Origin: JAEUJM01 sp041918615
GTDB lineage: Bacteria > Actinomycetota > Acidimicrobiia > Acidimicrobiales > DATDAH01
Assembly: GCA_041918615.1 (NCBI GenBank)
Contig: JAYRVH010000089.1
Coordinates: 1 to 64,000, forward strand
Direction: 5' to 3'
DNA: 64,000 bases
The number at the start of each line of letters is the position of its first letter. Within the stretch, counting starts at the first letter, position 1. The translations under genes and the position numbers were made by a program. Of this stretch, positions 23,546-32,917 are shown piece by piece. The notes under the pieces were generated by a model. It made no database searches. It was given only the letters and a program-made list of their open reading frames with translations, and was not told the DNA's origin.

Positions 23546-24529
23546 GTGCGCACGGTGGAGGTGGTGATCGTCGGTGCCGGCATGAGCGGTCTCGCTGCCG
23601 CTCGTCGCCTCAGCGACGCCGGTGCCGACGTGTTGGTACTCGAACAGCAACGGTGGGTGGGCGGGCGGCTCGGTACTCGGCTCGTGGGCAAGGCGTTGGT
23701 CGACCACGGTGCGCAGTTCTTCACCGTTCGGGACCCGCGATTCGCCAACTGGGTCGACCAGCTCATCGCCGACGACCTGGTGTTCGAGTGGTGCCTCGGC
23801 TTCGGCGGCTCCGACGGCTACCCCCGGTACGTGGCGGCGGGGGGCATGTGCGAGCTGGCCCGCATCCTTGCCCGTGACCTCCCGGTACAACTCGACTGCC
23901 CGGTGCGGTCGCTGGCGACGGACGGGGACGCATGGCGCATCTCGATCGAGGGTGAGGAGCCGATCACCGCCTCGGCGGTGATCCTCACCACTCCGGTCCC
24001 CCAGAGCCTCGAGATCCTGCGGGCAGGCGGCATCGATCCCGGTCACGAGGCTTCGGAGGCGCTCTCCGCCATCGAGTACGAGCCAACCCTCGCGCTCGTC
24101 GCCGTTCTCGACCGGCCGCCGGCACTTCCCGAGCCGGGCGCCGTCCAACGGGACGAGGGGTCCTTCTCCTTCGTCTCCGACAACCAGGCCAAGGGCCTTT
24201 CGGACGTTCCGGCGCTCACCCTCCACGCCACCGCGGCCATGTCGAACAGCCTCTGGAACGAGTCCGACTCAAAGGCCACGGCGAGCCTGCTCAACGCCGC
24301 CGAGGAGTTCGTCGGCGACCGCCGCGTCACCGACATCCACCTGACACGCTGGCGCTACGCAACGCCGCGCTCGGTGTGGACCGACCGCTACCACCTCGTC
24401 ACGGACGATCCGGGACCACTGCTCCTGGCGGGCGACGCCTTTGGCGGACCCCGTGTCGAGGGCGCGTGGCTGTCCGGCGACGCCTCCGCCGGCCTCATCC
24501 TCGAACACCTCGACCCGGCGTCGACCTGA
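23546..24529 (+). CDS. NAD(P)/FAD-dependent oxidoreductase, renalase-like
   Basis: A 327-residue flavoprotein from the GTG at 23546 (VRTVEVVIVGAGMSGLAAARRL). The Rossmann motif is followed by EQQRWVGGRLGTRLV and DHGAQFFTVRDPRF, typical of the renalase-like group. The C-terminus has LLLAGDAFGGPRVEGAWLSGDASAG, the FAD-closing motif. Relatives oxidise dihydronicotinamide isomers or have unknown substrates. It is divergent from serA with 76 bases between, so a shared control region is possible. Confidence 0.85.
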   Translation: MRTVEVVIVGAGMSGLAAARRLSDAGADVLVLEQQRWVGGRLGTRLVGKALVDHGAQFFTVRDPRFANWVDQLIADDLVFEWCLGFGGSDGYPRYVAAGGMCELARILARDLPVQLDCPVRSLATDGDAWRISIEGEEPITASAVILTTPVPQSLEILRAGGIDPGHEASEALSAIEYEPTLALVAVLDRPPALPEPGAVQRDEGSFSFVSDNQAKGLSDVPALTLHATAAMSNSLWNESDSKATASLLNAAEEFVGDRRVTDIHLTRWRYATPRSVWTDRYHLVTDDPGPLLLAGDAFGGPRVEGAWLSGDASAGLILEHLDPAST

Positions 24530-24579
24530 CGACGCACCGAGTGCCGTCGGGGAGGGCGAGCGGTTTGCCGACCTGTCCG

Positions 24580-26499
24580 CTAGGACCCTTGGTCCAGGTT
24601 GACCACGGTCACCGGGTCAATGTGGCCCGCGGGGTCGAAGCCGAACACCTGGGCGTAGAACGACAGCTCGGACTCGAGGGCGCGGATGATGTTCTCGGCC
24701 TTGCGGAAGCCGTGCTGCTCGCCGTCGAACAGCACGTAGGCGTAGGGCAGGCCCTTGGCCTCGAGCGTCGCCACCATCATCTCGGCCTGGCTCGGCGGCA
24801 CCACCTCGTCCTCGGCACCCTGGAGGATGATGAGCGGGCACGAGAGCCCGTCGGTGTGCTCGATGGGCGAGCGCTCGCGGTAGACGGCTTCCGCTTCGGG
24901 CCAGGGGCCGACGAGCCCGTCGAGGTAGCGCGACTCGAACTTGTGCGTGTCCGCAGCCAGCGCGCCCAGATCGGCGACGCCGTAGTGGCTGGCGCCGGCG
25001 GCGAAGACATCGGTGGTGCTGAGCGCCTGGAGCGTCGTGTAGCCGCCGGCGCTGCCACCCCGGATGCACAGGCGGTCGGGGTCGACGTCGCCCCGCTCGG
25101 CCAGGAAGCGGGCGGCGGCGACGCAGTCCTGCACGTCGACGATGCCCCACGTGCCCTGCAGGCGGTCGCGGTACTCGCGGCCGTACCCGGTGCTGCCGCC
25201 GTAGTCGACGTCGACCACGGCGAAGCCCCGGCTGGTCCAGAACTGGGTGCCCAGGCTGAGCATGGGCCGGGTGGCAGCGGTGGGACCACCGTGGCTGAGG
25301 ACGAGCAGCGCCGGCTTCTCCCCCGCCGGCGCCGCCGCCTCGGGGTTGGTGGGCGGGTAGTACAGCGCGTGCGCCGTGCGGGCCTCGCCGTCGGGCCCGG
25401 GCTCGGTCGGGAACTCGATCGCTTCGGGCACCGAGATCCAGGCAGGGTCGAGGCCGAGGTCGCGTGGCGGGCGCAGCAGCTCGTGCTCGCCCGTGGCCGG
25501 GTCGAAGCCCACGATGGCCGACTCCTGGGTCGGCGAGGCACCCACGAACACGATCCGGCGGCCATCGCTGACGACGCTGTCGATGCTGGTGAACGGCACG
25601 TCGTACCCGAGCAGCTCGTCCCGCCCGTTGCGCCGGCAAGCGGCGACGACGGTGCCGTCCTCGAGGAAGGCGTACCGGGACATCCCGAACACCCACTGGG
25701 GCGTCCCGATCTCCCCCTCGACCGCGATCACCGGCTCTTCCGAGCCGTCGCGGTAAAGGTTCCACCAGCCGGTCCGGTCGGAGACGTAGTGCAGGACCCC
25801 GTCCGGCGACCACTGCGGCTGGAAGACCGACTCGCCAGGGGTCGATACGATGACCCGCCCGTCGGACGACGACTCGAGCACCTCGACGCGCAGCGCGGTC
25901 TCGTCCCACGGCATGTTCGGGTGGTCCCACTGCGTCCACGCCAATTCGGACCCGTCGGGACTCAGCCGGGGGGACGATACGAAGTCGTACCCGCACATCG
26001 TCGGGCCGAGCTCGCCGCCGTCGGTCGAGAAGCGGACTATCTCGTTGACCGCCTCGCCCCCGTCGGCGGGGTGGTGCTCGCGCACGCAGACGAGCCACTC
26101 GCCGCTGGGCGCCACGTCCATGTCGGCGTAGCGCTCACCCATGGGGACGTCGGGCTCGGGCGTGATGGCCTCGGGCTCGGTGGTGCCGGGGTCGAGGCGA
26201 TACAGGCGCTGGTCGGACCAGTTGGCGAAGAACAGCACGCCGTCGTGCACCGACCAGGCGCCGCCGCCGTACTCGTGCACCCGGGTGCGGGCGGCGAAGC
26301 CCTCGGGCAACACGTCCACGCCCTCACGGACGATCTGGACCCGGCCACCCTCCTCGGGGCGGCTCTCGGACCACCACACCGCCCCGCCGTCGGCACGGTC
26401 CACCCGAACCTCGGACAGCCCGACCGCCGCCGAGATCACCATCTCGGCCGTGATGGGCGACGCCCACGCCCCGTACGGCGCCTCGACCCGCCCGGTCAT
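24580..26499 (-). CDS. S9 (prolyl oligopeptidase) family peptidase
   Basis: A 639-residue serine peptidase. The first 390 residues form a beta-propeller (repeats such as SPDGSELAWTQWDHPNMPWD and PQWSPDG). The last 240 are the alpha/beta hydrolase: VLSHGGPTAATRP oxyanion region, nucleophile in GGSAGGYTT, acid in QGAEDEVVPPSQ and His in GEQHGFRK. It has no signal peptide, so it acts in the cytoplasm, probably as a dipeptidyl or acylaminoacyl peptidase. It lies 238 bases behind the aminotransferase gene; the space between holds a palindromic repeat. Confidence 0.92.
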   Translation of the reverse strand: MTGRVEAPYGAWASPITAEMVISAAVGLSEVRVDRADGGAVWWSESRPEEGGRVQIVREGVDVLPEGFAARTRVHEYGGGAWSVHDGVLFFANWSDQRLYRLDPGTTEPEAITPEPDVPMGERYADMDVAPSGEWLVCVREHHPADGGEAVNEIVRFSTDGGELGPTMCGYDFVSSPRLSPDGSELAWTQWDHPNMPWDETALRVEVLESSSDGRVIVSTPGESVFQPQWSPDGVLHYVSDRTGWWNLYRDGSEEPVIAVEGEIGTPQWVFGMSRYAFLEDGTVVAACRRNGRDELLGYDVPFTSIDSVVSDGRRIVFVGASPTQESAIVGFDPATGEHELLRPPRDLGLDPAWISVPEAIEFPTEPGPDGEARTAHALYYPPTNPEAAAPAGEKPALLVLSHGGPTAATRPMLSLGTQFWTSRGFAVVDVDYGGSTGYGREYRDRLQGTWGIVDVQDCVAAARFLAERGDVDPDRLCIRGGSAGGYTTLQALSTTDVFAAGASHYGVADLGALAADTHKFESRYLDGLVGPWPEAEAVYRERSPIEHTDGLSCPLIILQGAEDEVVPPSQAEMMVATLEAKGLPYAYVLFDGEQHGFRKAENIIRALESELSFYAQVFGFDPAGHIDPVTVVNLDQGS

Positions 26500-26556
26500 C
26501 GGCCCGTGCCCCGTCTGACGCCACGGACAGTGGCCGAATCCCCGAGTTCCGCCGAA

Positions 26557-26599
26557 CTCGACGCAATAGCTGGCGGAAACCGACAGCTATTGCGTCGAG
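26557..26599. repeat. Palindromic intergenic repeat, copy A
   Basis: A perfect 16-bp inverted repeat (26557-26572 with 26584-26599) encloses an 11-base loop GCGGAAACCGA. Copy B at 38461-38503 aligns over 43 bases with about 33 identities, and the differences in the stem are compensated. The rest of 26500-26737 holds no convincing gene. Confidence 0.8.
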
Positions 26600-26737
26600 A
26601 ATCCGCAAACCGACGGCGGCGGCCACCCGACGTGAGATCACGACGGGCCACGCCCCCTTCTTTGCCGCTCTTCGCTTCGCCACGCGGCGCGAGCGCCGCT
26701 TTCCGCGGTCGAAGCAGCGGTGACCCCGCCAGCAACG

Positions 26738-27949
26738 TCACGCCAGCAGGTCGGCGATGCGGCCCACGCCCTCGCCCAGGTCGTCATCGCCCAGGGCGAA
26801 GGAGAGGCGGGCGTAGCCGGGCGCTCCGAAAGCCTCGCCGGGGACGATGGCCACCTTGGCCTCGTCGAGGATCACCGCGGCCAGGTCGAGGGTTGTCTCG
26901 ATCCGGCGGCCGGCGATCTCGTGGCCCAACACCCCCTCGAATGACGGGAAGGCGTAGAACGCGCCCTGGGGCTCCATGCAGGACACGCCGGGGATGGCAT
27001 TGAGCAGCTTGTGCATGGTCGAGCCCCGCCGGGCGAACGCCGCCCGCATCTCGGCGACCGCCGAAAGGTCGCCCGACACCGCGGCGAGCGCGGCGCGCTG
27101 GCTGACGTTGGCGACGTTGGACGTGAGGTGCGATTGCAGGTTGACGGCCAGCTTCACCATGTCGGGCGGGCCGATCAGCCACCCCACCCGCCAGCCCGTC
27201 ATGGCGTAGCTCTTGGCCACGCCGTTCAGCACCACGCAGCGGTCGGCCAACTGGGGCACGAGCGCGGGCATGGAGGAAAAAGCGTGCTCGCCGTAGGTGA
27301 GGTGCTCGTAGATCTCGTCGGTGATCACCCAGATGCCCTTGTCGAGCGCCCAGCGGCCGATGGCCGCGACCGCCGCGGGCGGGTACACGGCACCGCTGGG
27401 GTTCGACGGCGACACGAAGATGAGCGCCTTCGTCCGGGGCGTGAACGCGGCCTCGAGCTGGTCGATCGTCACCTGGAACTGCGAGATGACGTCGGTGGGG
27501 ATGACCACTGTCGTCGCGCCGCAGAGCGCGATGGGCTCGGGGTAGGTGGTCCAGTACGGGGCGGGCAGCAGCACCTCGTCGCCCGGGTTGAGCAGCGCCT
27601 CGCACGTCTCGTAGAGCGCCTGCTTGCCGCCGTTGGTGACGACCACCTGACCGGGCGCGACCGCGTAGTGCGAGTCGCGCCCGGTCTTGGTCGCGATCGC
27701 CTCCTTGAGCTCGGGCAGGCCGCCGGCGGGCGAGTAGCGGTGGTTCCTGGGGTCGCGACAGGCCTCGACCGCGGCCTCGACGATGTCGGCCGGCGTGGGG
27801 AAGTCGGGCTCGCCCGCGCCGAAGCCGATCACCGGCTCTCCGGCCGCCTTGAGGGCCTTGGCCTTGGCGTCGACGGCCAGGGTGGCCGACTCGGCGATGG
27901 CGCCCACCCGGATGCTCAGGCGTTGGTCACGTGCGCTTGCTGGTGTCAT
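26738..27949 (-). CDS. Aspartate-type aminotransferase (class I PLP)
   Basis: A 403-residue fold-type I aminotransferase. GAGEPDFPTPADIVEAA, NHRYSPAGGLPELKEAIA, the PLP lysine in NGVAKSYAMTGWRVGWLI and the C-terminal RLSFALGDDDL are class I marks. Its closest relatives are the Thermus/actinobacterial aspartate aminotransferases, which move amino groups between Asp or aromatic amino acids and 2-oxoglutarate. The ATG at 27949 was chosen because conserved sequence begins soon after. It is divergent from serC. Confidence 0.92.
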   Translation of the reverse strand: MTPASARDQRLSIRVGAIAESATLAVDAKAKALKAAGEPVIGFGAGEPDFPTPADIVEAAVEACRDPRNHRYSPAGGLPELKEAIATKTGRDSHYAVAPGQVVVTNGGKQALYETCEALLNPGDEVLLPAPYWTTYPEPIALCGATTVVIPTDVISQFQVTIDQLEAAFTPRTKALIFVSPSNPSGAVYPPAAVAAIGRWALDKGIWVITDEIYEHLTYGEHAFSSMPALVPQLADRCVVLNGVAKSYAMTGWRVGWLIGPPDMVKLAVNLQSHLTSNVANVSQRAALAAVSGDLSAVAEMRAAFARRGSTMHKLLNAIPGVSCMEPQGAFYAFPSFEGVLGHEIAGRRIETTLDLAAVILDEAKVAIVPGEAFGAPGYARLSFALGDDDLGEGVGRIADLLA

Positions 27950-28041
27950 CGGTGTCGTGGTTCCTCGGGGGCAGCGGTGCTCGGGGCAGCGGGCGGAATC
28001 GATTTCGTGCGGTTCCGGTCCTCCCGCGATAGTGGCACGCA

Positions 28042-29181
28042 ATGACCCCAGCGCTGCCCGATATCTCGATACCCGCCGACCTCCTTCCCGTCGACGGCCG
28101 CTTTTGCTGCGGCCCGTCAAAGGTGCGCCAGGAGGCGGTGGACGCCCTTGCCGCCGCCTCCCCGACCTACCTCGGCACCAGCCACCGCCAGGGCGGCGTG
28201 CGCTTCGTGGTCGGTGCCCTGCGCAACGGCCTGGCCGAATTGCTCCGGCTGCCCGACGGATACGAGGTCATCCTCGGCAACGGCGGCACCACGATCCTGT
28301 GGGACGCCCTCACCTTCGGGCTGATCGAACGCCGCAGCCAGCACCTCACCTTCGGCGAGTTCTCCTCCAAGTTCGCGACCGCCGCCGCGGCCGCCCCCCA
28401 CCTCGAGGACCCCGAGGTCATCTCATCGGAGCCCGGCACGCACCCCGAGCCGGCCCCCAGCCCCACCTGCGACGTCTACGCCCTCACCCACAACGAGACG
28501 TCCACGGGCGTCATGACGGACCTCCGGCGCCTCGACGGCGTCGAAGCGAGCGACGGGCTCGTGGCGGTGGACGCCACGTCGGCGGCGGGCGGCCTCCGTT
28601 TCGACCCCGACCAAGTCGACGTGTACTACTTCGCCCCCCAGAAGTGCCTCGGCTCCGACGGCGGCCTCTGGCTCGCTGCCGTGTCGCCCGCCGCCATCGA
28701 GCGAATCGAGCGGATCGCCGCCTCCGGTCGTTGGATCCCGGCCTCGCTCGACCTGAAGACCGCGCTCGACAACAGCCGCAAGGACCAGACCTACAACACC
28801 CCGGCGCTGACCACCCTGTTCCTGGCCGCCGAACAGGTGGACTGGATCAACCAGAACGGCGGCCTCGAGTTCGCCGCCTCGCGCTGCGACCGATCAGCCG
28901 AGACGATCTACTCGTGGGCCGAGGCCAGCCCCCTCGCGACGCCCTACGTCGCGGTGCCGAGCCAGCGCAGCCACGTGGTCGCCACCATCGACCTCGACGA
29001 TTCGGTCGACGCCAACGCCGTCGCCGGCATCCTGCGGGCCAACGGCATCCACGACACCGAGAGCTACCGGAAGCTCGGCCGCAACCAGCTCCGCGTCGCC
29101 CTCTTCCCCGCCATCGACCCCGACGACGTGCTCGCCCTCACCAGGAGCATCGACCACGTCCTGGCTGCCCTGCGTTCCTGA
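28042..29181 (+). CDS. serC: Phosphoserine aminotransferase
   Basis: A 379-residue PLP enzyme turning 3-phosphohydroxypyruvate into phosphoserine, second step after SerA. It is of the mycobacterial type: FCCGPSKVRQEAVDALA at the N-terminus, TYLGTSHRQGGVR, VDATSAAGGLRFDPDQVDVYYFAPQKCLGSDGG with the PLP lysine, and a small C-terminal domain. It is divergent from the aminotransferase at 26738 with 92 bases between. SerB was not found in the window. Confidence 0.95.
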   Translation: MTPALPDISIPADLLPVDGRFCCGPSKVRQEAVDALAAASPTYLGTSHRQGGVRFVVGALRNGLAELLRLPDGYEVILGNGGTTILWDALTFGLIERRSQHLTFGEFSSKFATAAAAAPHLEDPEVISSEPGTHPEPAPSPTCDVYALTHNETSTGVMTDLRRLDGVEASDGLVAVDATSAAGGLRFDPDQVDVYYFAPQKCLGSDGGLWLAAVSPAAIERIERIAASGRWIPASLDLKTALDNSRKDQTYNTPALTTLFLAAEQVDWINQNGGLEFAASRCDRSAETIYSWAEASPLATPYVAVPSQRSHVVATIDLDDSVDANAVAGILRANGIHDTESYRKLGRNQLRVALFPAIDPDDVLALTRSIDHVLAALRS

Positions 29182-29275
29182 GCAGGAGGCAGGTCGCGAT
29201 GGCGGGACCGCGTGCCCTGAGCGTGCCGGAGACCTGGTAGTACCACCTCGAACGAGCGAGTGGGCGATGACAGAG

Positions 29276-29340
29276 GGCGGGCCTCCCGTTCGAGCGAACG
29301 AGTGTTGCGCAGCCAGAGAGAGCCGAACGGGAGGCCCGCC
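29276..29340. repeat. 17-bp inverted repeat before the acyl-CoA ligase gene
   Basis: 29276-29292 and 29324-29340 are perfect reverse complements of 17 bases (GGCGGGCCTCCCGTTCG) around a 31-base loop. The right arm is the start of the first unit of a 34-base tandem repeat. The intergenic stretch 29182-29419 contains no gene. Confidence 0.8.
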
Positions 29341-29396
29341 GTCCCCTGGAAGCGGCCGACGAGGGAGGCCCGCCTTCCCCTGGAAGCGGCCGACGA
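29329..29396. repeat. 34-base tandem repeat, two units
   Basis: Two adjacent 34-base units (29329-29362, 29363-29396) differ at one base; a stub of a third (GGGA) follows. They sit 24 bases before the ATG of the acyl-CoA ligase, so they fall in its promoter or 5' leader. Confidence 0.85.
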
Positions 29397-29419
29397 GGGA
29401 GCCACGCTAGAAAGGGCCC

Positions 29420-31144
29420 ATGACGACGACCGCAGAGGCACGGGCATCGCTGACGGGGCCGGGGGGCCCGTTCGAGGTTGTCACCGACACGGTGAACGGC
29501 ATCGAGATGAAGGTGTACAAGTCCTCGATGACGTCGCTTCGCGACGTGGCAGCGGCCGGGCTCGCCCGGGGCGACGACCAGCCCTTCCTCGTGTACGGCG
29601 ACCTGCGCATGGGGCCGGGCGAGTTCGTCGAGCGCAGCAACTCGGTGGCCGACCACCTGTGCGACGACTTCGGCGTCGGCCACGGCGACCGGGTGGCGGT
29701 GCTGTCGGCCAACAACCCCGAGTGGTGCCTGACCTTCTGGGCCACGGTGAACCTGGGCGCCATCCTCGTCGGCCTGAACGGCTGGTGGAAGACCGACGAG
29801 ATCATCTACGGCCTGCAGGACTCGGGCGCCAAGGTGCTGGTGGCCGACGGCCGCCGCTTCGAGCGCATCGCCCAGCACCTGGGCGACCTGCCCGACCTGG
29901 AGGCCGTGTTCCTCGTCGACCACGAATCTGACGAGCTCGACGACCCCCGCGTCCACGACTTCTCGGTGCTCACGGGCGATCCCACGCCCGCGCTGCCCAC
30001 CACCCCGATCGACCAGGACGACCCGGCGGTGATCTTCTACACCAGCGGGACGACCGGCAAGCCCAAGGGTGCCATCTCGACCCACCGCAACATGGTCGCC
30101 AACCTGATGAACACCCTGTACAACGGCGTGCTCACGTCGATGACCGCCGACCCCGACGTCGCGGCCACCAGCCCTGGCATGGGCTCGGGCCAGACGGTGT
30201 CGCTGTTCACCTCGCCCCTCTTCCACGTGTCGGGCTGCCATTCCACCCTGGTCGTGGGCCTGCTGGCGGGTCTGCGGCTCGTCATGCCCGAGGGCAAGTT
30301 CGAGCCGGACAACGCCCTGCGCCTGATCGAGGAGGAAGGCGTCACCATCTGGGCCACCGTCCCCACCATGGTCTGGCGGGTCTGCGAGTACCCCGGTCGC
30401 CACGACTACGACACCTCCACCGTGACCACGGTGGCCTTCGGCGGCTCACCCTCGGCCGACGAGCTCCAGCGCAAGGTGCTCGACACGTTCCCCAACGTGC
30501 GCAGCACCAGCAACGTCTACGGGCTCACCGAATCGAGCTCGGCGGCCACGATCATCTCGGGCAAGGACGCCCTCGCGAAGCCCACGTCGGTCGGCCCGCC
30601 CGTCCCCGTGGTCGAGGTGAGGATCGCCGGGCCCGACGGCGTCGGGGTCGCCCGCGGCGAGACCGGTGAGGTGCTGCTCAAGGGGCCGATCATCATGCCC
30701 GGCTACTGGGGCAAGCCCGAGGCCACCGCCGAGACCGTTCGCGACGGCTGGCTCCACACCGGCGACATCGGGCACCTCGACGACGAGGGCTTCCTCTACA
30801 TCACCGACCGCGCCAAGGACATGATCATCCGGGGCGGCGAGAACATCTACTGCGTGGAGATCGAGAACCGCCTCGTCGAGCACCCGGCCATCGCCGACGC
30901 GGCCGTCATCGGGGTCGCCCATACCGAGCTCGGGGAAGAGGTGAAGGCGGTCGTCCAGGTCGAGCCGGGCGGCAGCATCACCGAGGCCGAGGTGCGCCAG
31001 TGGGTGGGCGACGCCCTCGCCCAGTTCAAGGTGCCGGCCTACGTCGAGCTCACCGACGACAAGCTGCCGCGCAACGCCTCGGGCAAGCTGCTCAAGAACG
31101 TGCTCCGGGGCGAGGGCGTGGTCTCGTTCTCCGAGACCATGTGA
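29420..31144 (+). CDS. AMP-dependent acyl-CoA synthetase (FadD-like)
   Basis: A 574-residue ANL-superfamily ligase that adenylates a carboxylic acid and transfers it to CoA. The P-loop YTSGTTGKPKGA is at about residues 212-223. VYGLTESSSAAT is the acyl-binding turn, then GWLHTGDIGHLDDEGF, the hinge region ITDRAKDMIIRGGENIY, and the catalytic lysine in RNASGKLLKN. The motifs fit fatty, cyclohexyl or aromatic acid ligases; the substrate cannot be told. Its last codons and stop are tandemly duplicated (31120-31173). Confidence 0.92.
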   Translation: MTTTAEARASLTGPGGPFEVVTDTVNGIEMKVYKSSMTSLRDVAAAGLARGDDQPFLVYGDLRMGPGEFVERSNSVADHLCDDFGVGHGDRVAVLSANNPEWCLTFWATVNLGAILVGLNGWWKTDEIIYGLQDSGAKVLVADGRRFERIAQHLGDLPDLEAVFLVDHESDELDDPRVHDFSVLTGDPTPALPTTPIDQDDPAVIFYTSGTTGKPKGAISTHRNMVANLMNTLYNGVLTSMTADPDVAATSPGMGSGQTVSLFTSPLFHVSGCHSTLVVGLLAGLRLVMPEGKFEPDNALRLIEEEGVTIWATVPTMVWRVCEYPGRHDYDTSTVTTVAFGGSPSADELQRKVLDTFPNVRSTSNVYGLTESSSAATIISGKDALAKPTSVGPPVPVVEVRIAGPDGVGVARGETGEVLLKGPIIMPGYWGKPEATAETVRDGWLHTGDIGHLDDEGFLYITDRAKDMIIRGGENIYCVEIENRLVEHPAIADAAVIGVAHTELGEEVKAVVQVEPGGSITEAEVRQWVGDALAQFKVPAYVELTDDKLPRNASGKLLKNVLRGEGVVSFSETM

Positions 31145-31173
31145 CGGGGTCTCGTTCTCCGAGACCATGTGAC
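31120..31173 (+). repeat. 28-base tandem duplication containing the ligase stop codon and a hairpin
   Basis: GGTCTCGTTCTCCGAGACC followed by ATGTGAC occurs at 31120-31145 and again at 31148-31173. Each copy is itself a hairpin (GGTCTCG with CGAGACC). The first copy encodes VSFSETM and the stop. The second copy lies in the 3' untranslated region, so two terminator-like hairpins stand in a row. Confidence 0.8.
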
Positions 31174-31242
31174 CGGGGCCCGTCTCGCGACGACGTACGA
31201 CGATGTGGTTGTGAATCACGCGGGAGCCGCCGATAGAGAAGC

Positions 31243-32886
31243 GTGACTCTCATCGACAGGGTCTCCGCACCGGCGGGGCGGGACAAGGTGGCGCCATCGA
31301 CGATCGGAGCGACCGAGGCGACCACGATGCTGCGCCGCGCGGCCTGGTTGGTCGGTCTGGTGTGGCTGCCGATCATCGTCATCTGGTCGGGCATCCCGTT
31401 CGCGCTCACGTTCGACGACGCGTACTACTACGCCGAGATCGCACGGAACCTCACCAACGGCGCCGGCTCCACCTTCGATCGGATGAACAGCACCAACGGC
31501 TACCACCCGCTGTGGCTGGGCCTGTCCCTGCCGGTGTTCCTGGTGGGCCTCGACGGCGTGGCGGCCGTCCGGGTGCTGCTGGTGGCGCAGTTGGCGATGT
31601 GGGTCACCACGCTCTGGGTGCTGGCGGGCATCGTCGGCCGGCGCCTCGGCGGCACCCCGAAGCCGGTCGTCGTCATCGGCGCCGGCGTGCTGGCCCTCAC
31701 CGGCGGGAACCCGTTCGTGCTCAAGATGGTGGTGAACGGCCTCGAGTCGGCCCCGGTGGTGCTGATCGCGGTGCTCCTGTTGGACCGCATCGATCGGACC
31801 GAGGGCCGAGTGCTCGGCGGCTCCGACCTTTCGCGCCTCTTGACCGGTGCGCTTCTCGGCCTGGCCTTCCTGGCGCGCACCGACGCGATCTTGCTCCTCG
31901 CCAGCGTGGCCGCCTGGACCCTCGTCGAGGCGCGCGGGAATGGCCCCACGAGGAGGAGGGCACTGGCCCAGGTGCTCGTGCTCCCCGCGCTCACGGTGCT
32001 GGCCTACGCGTCGATCAACCTGGCCTGGTTCGGACACGTCTCCCAGGTGAGTGGCGATGTGAAGCGGGCGGCGCTCGGCCCCGCGCGTCTGCTCGTCCTG
32101 GCCGTCATCGGTGCGGCCGCGGTGGCCCTCATGGCCTGGTTGGCGCGCGAACGCAGCGACGCCCGACCCAGCCGTTTCGGTCGGCTCGCCGGGTTCGCTC
32201 GGCACACCGCCTGGTACCCCGCGTACCTCGTGCTCCTCATGGGCTACTACCTGGTGCTCTCGACCCAGGTCTGGCTCTGGTACCTCGCCCCACTCGGGCT
32301 CTACGCCACGCTCCTGTTGGTGCTCGTGGCGGTCGACCTGGCCGACGGCGCCCGCCTCGAGACCCCGGGGCGTGCCCCCGCCAGGGCGACCGCGCCGATC
32401 GCCGCCATCCTGGCCGTCCCCCTCCTCGCCGCCATGCTCATCCAGGCGCGGTCCTTCGCCGACCCCCACCTCCGCTCGATCCAGGAGGCGAACCGCGCTG
32501 CCGGCACCTGGATCAGCGCCAACCTGCCGCGTGACGCGGTCCTCGGCTCGTGGGACGCCGGCGTCGTCGGCTACTTCTCGGACCAACGGGTGGTGAACCT
32601 CGACGGGGTGGTGAACTCGTTCGAGTACCTCGACGCGAACAGGGCGGGCACCCAAGGTGAGCTCCTGCGCCGTCAGCACCTGGCCTACCTGGTGAACCAC
32701 GGATCACTCGTGGACGGCGAGGACCCCGAGATCCGCGAGGCGACCGCCGGCATGCTCGGCGACGCGACGGCCGACGGCATCGAGCAGGTCGAGCGCATCG
32801 AGTTCACCTACACCGGCACCACCAGCGGCACCGCCAACCGGACCCCGACCGACCGGATGGCCGTCTTCATCCACCGGCTGCCCTGA
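31243..32886 (+). CDS. GT-C-like polytopic membrane glycosyltransferase
   Basis: A 547-residue membrane protein with about nine or ten hydrophobic helices. The first outer loop has the GT-C/ArnT-type acidic motif TFDDAYYYAEIARNL followed by NSTNGYHPLWLGL. The C-terminal 130 residues form a soluble domain (LGSWDAGVVGYFSDQRVVNLDGVVN) seen in lipid-linked sugar transferases. It probably moves a sugar from a polyprenyl-phosphate donor on the outer face of the membrane; acceptor and sugar are unknown. The GTG at 31243 has a long polar lead, and the later ATG at 31327 is an alternative. Confidence 0.75.
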   Translation: MTLIDRVSAPAGRDKVAPSTIGATEATTMLRRAAWLVGLVWLPIIVIWSGIPFALTFDDAYYYAEIARNLTNGAGSTFDRMNSTNGYHPLWLGLSLPVFLVGLDGVAAVRVLLVAQLAMWVTTLWVLAGIVGRRLGGTPKPVVVIGAGVLALTGGNPFVLKMVVNGLESAPVVLIAVLLLDRIDRTEGRVLGGSDLSRLLTGALLGLAFLARTDAILLLASVAAWTLVEARGNGPTRRRALAQVLVLPALTVLAYASINLAWFGHVSQVSGDVKRAALGPARLLVLAVIGAAAVALMAWLARERSDARPSRFGRLAGFARHTAWYPAYLVLLMGYYLVLSTQVWLWYLAPLGLYATLLLVLVAVDLADGARLETPGRAPARATAPIAAILAVPLLAAMLIQARSFADPHLRSIQEANRAAGTWISANLPRDAVLGSWDAGVVGYFSDQRVVNLDGVVNSFEYLDANRAGTQGELLRRQHLAYLVNHGSLVDGEDPEIREATAGMLGDATADGIEQVERIEFTYTGTTSGTANRTPTDRMAVFIHRLP

Positions 32887-32917
32887 CACACCTCGCGCCG
32901 AAGGCACGGGCCATGGG

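Noticed and set aside
26496..26741. An 81-codon minus frame that overlaps the aminotransferase stop (GTGA) and the S9 peptidase start (ATGA), as if translationally coupled on both sides.
   Set aside because: The peptide is Arg/Ser-rich, resembles no family and runs straight through the palindromic repeat. The double overlap is striking but can arise by chance in stop-poor DNA.
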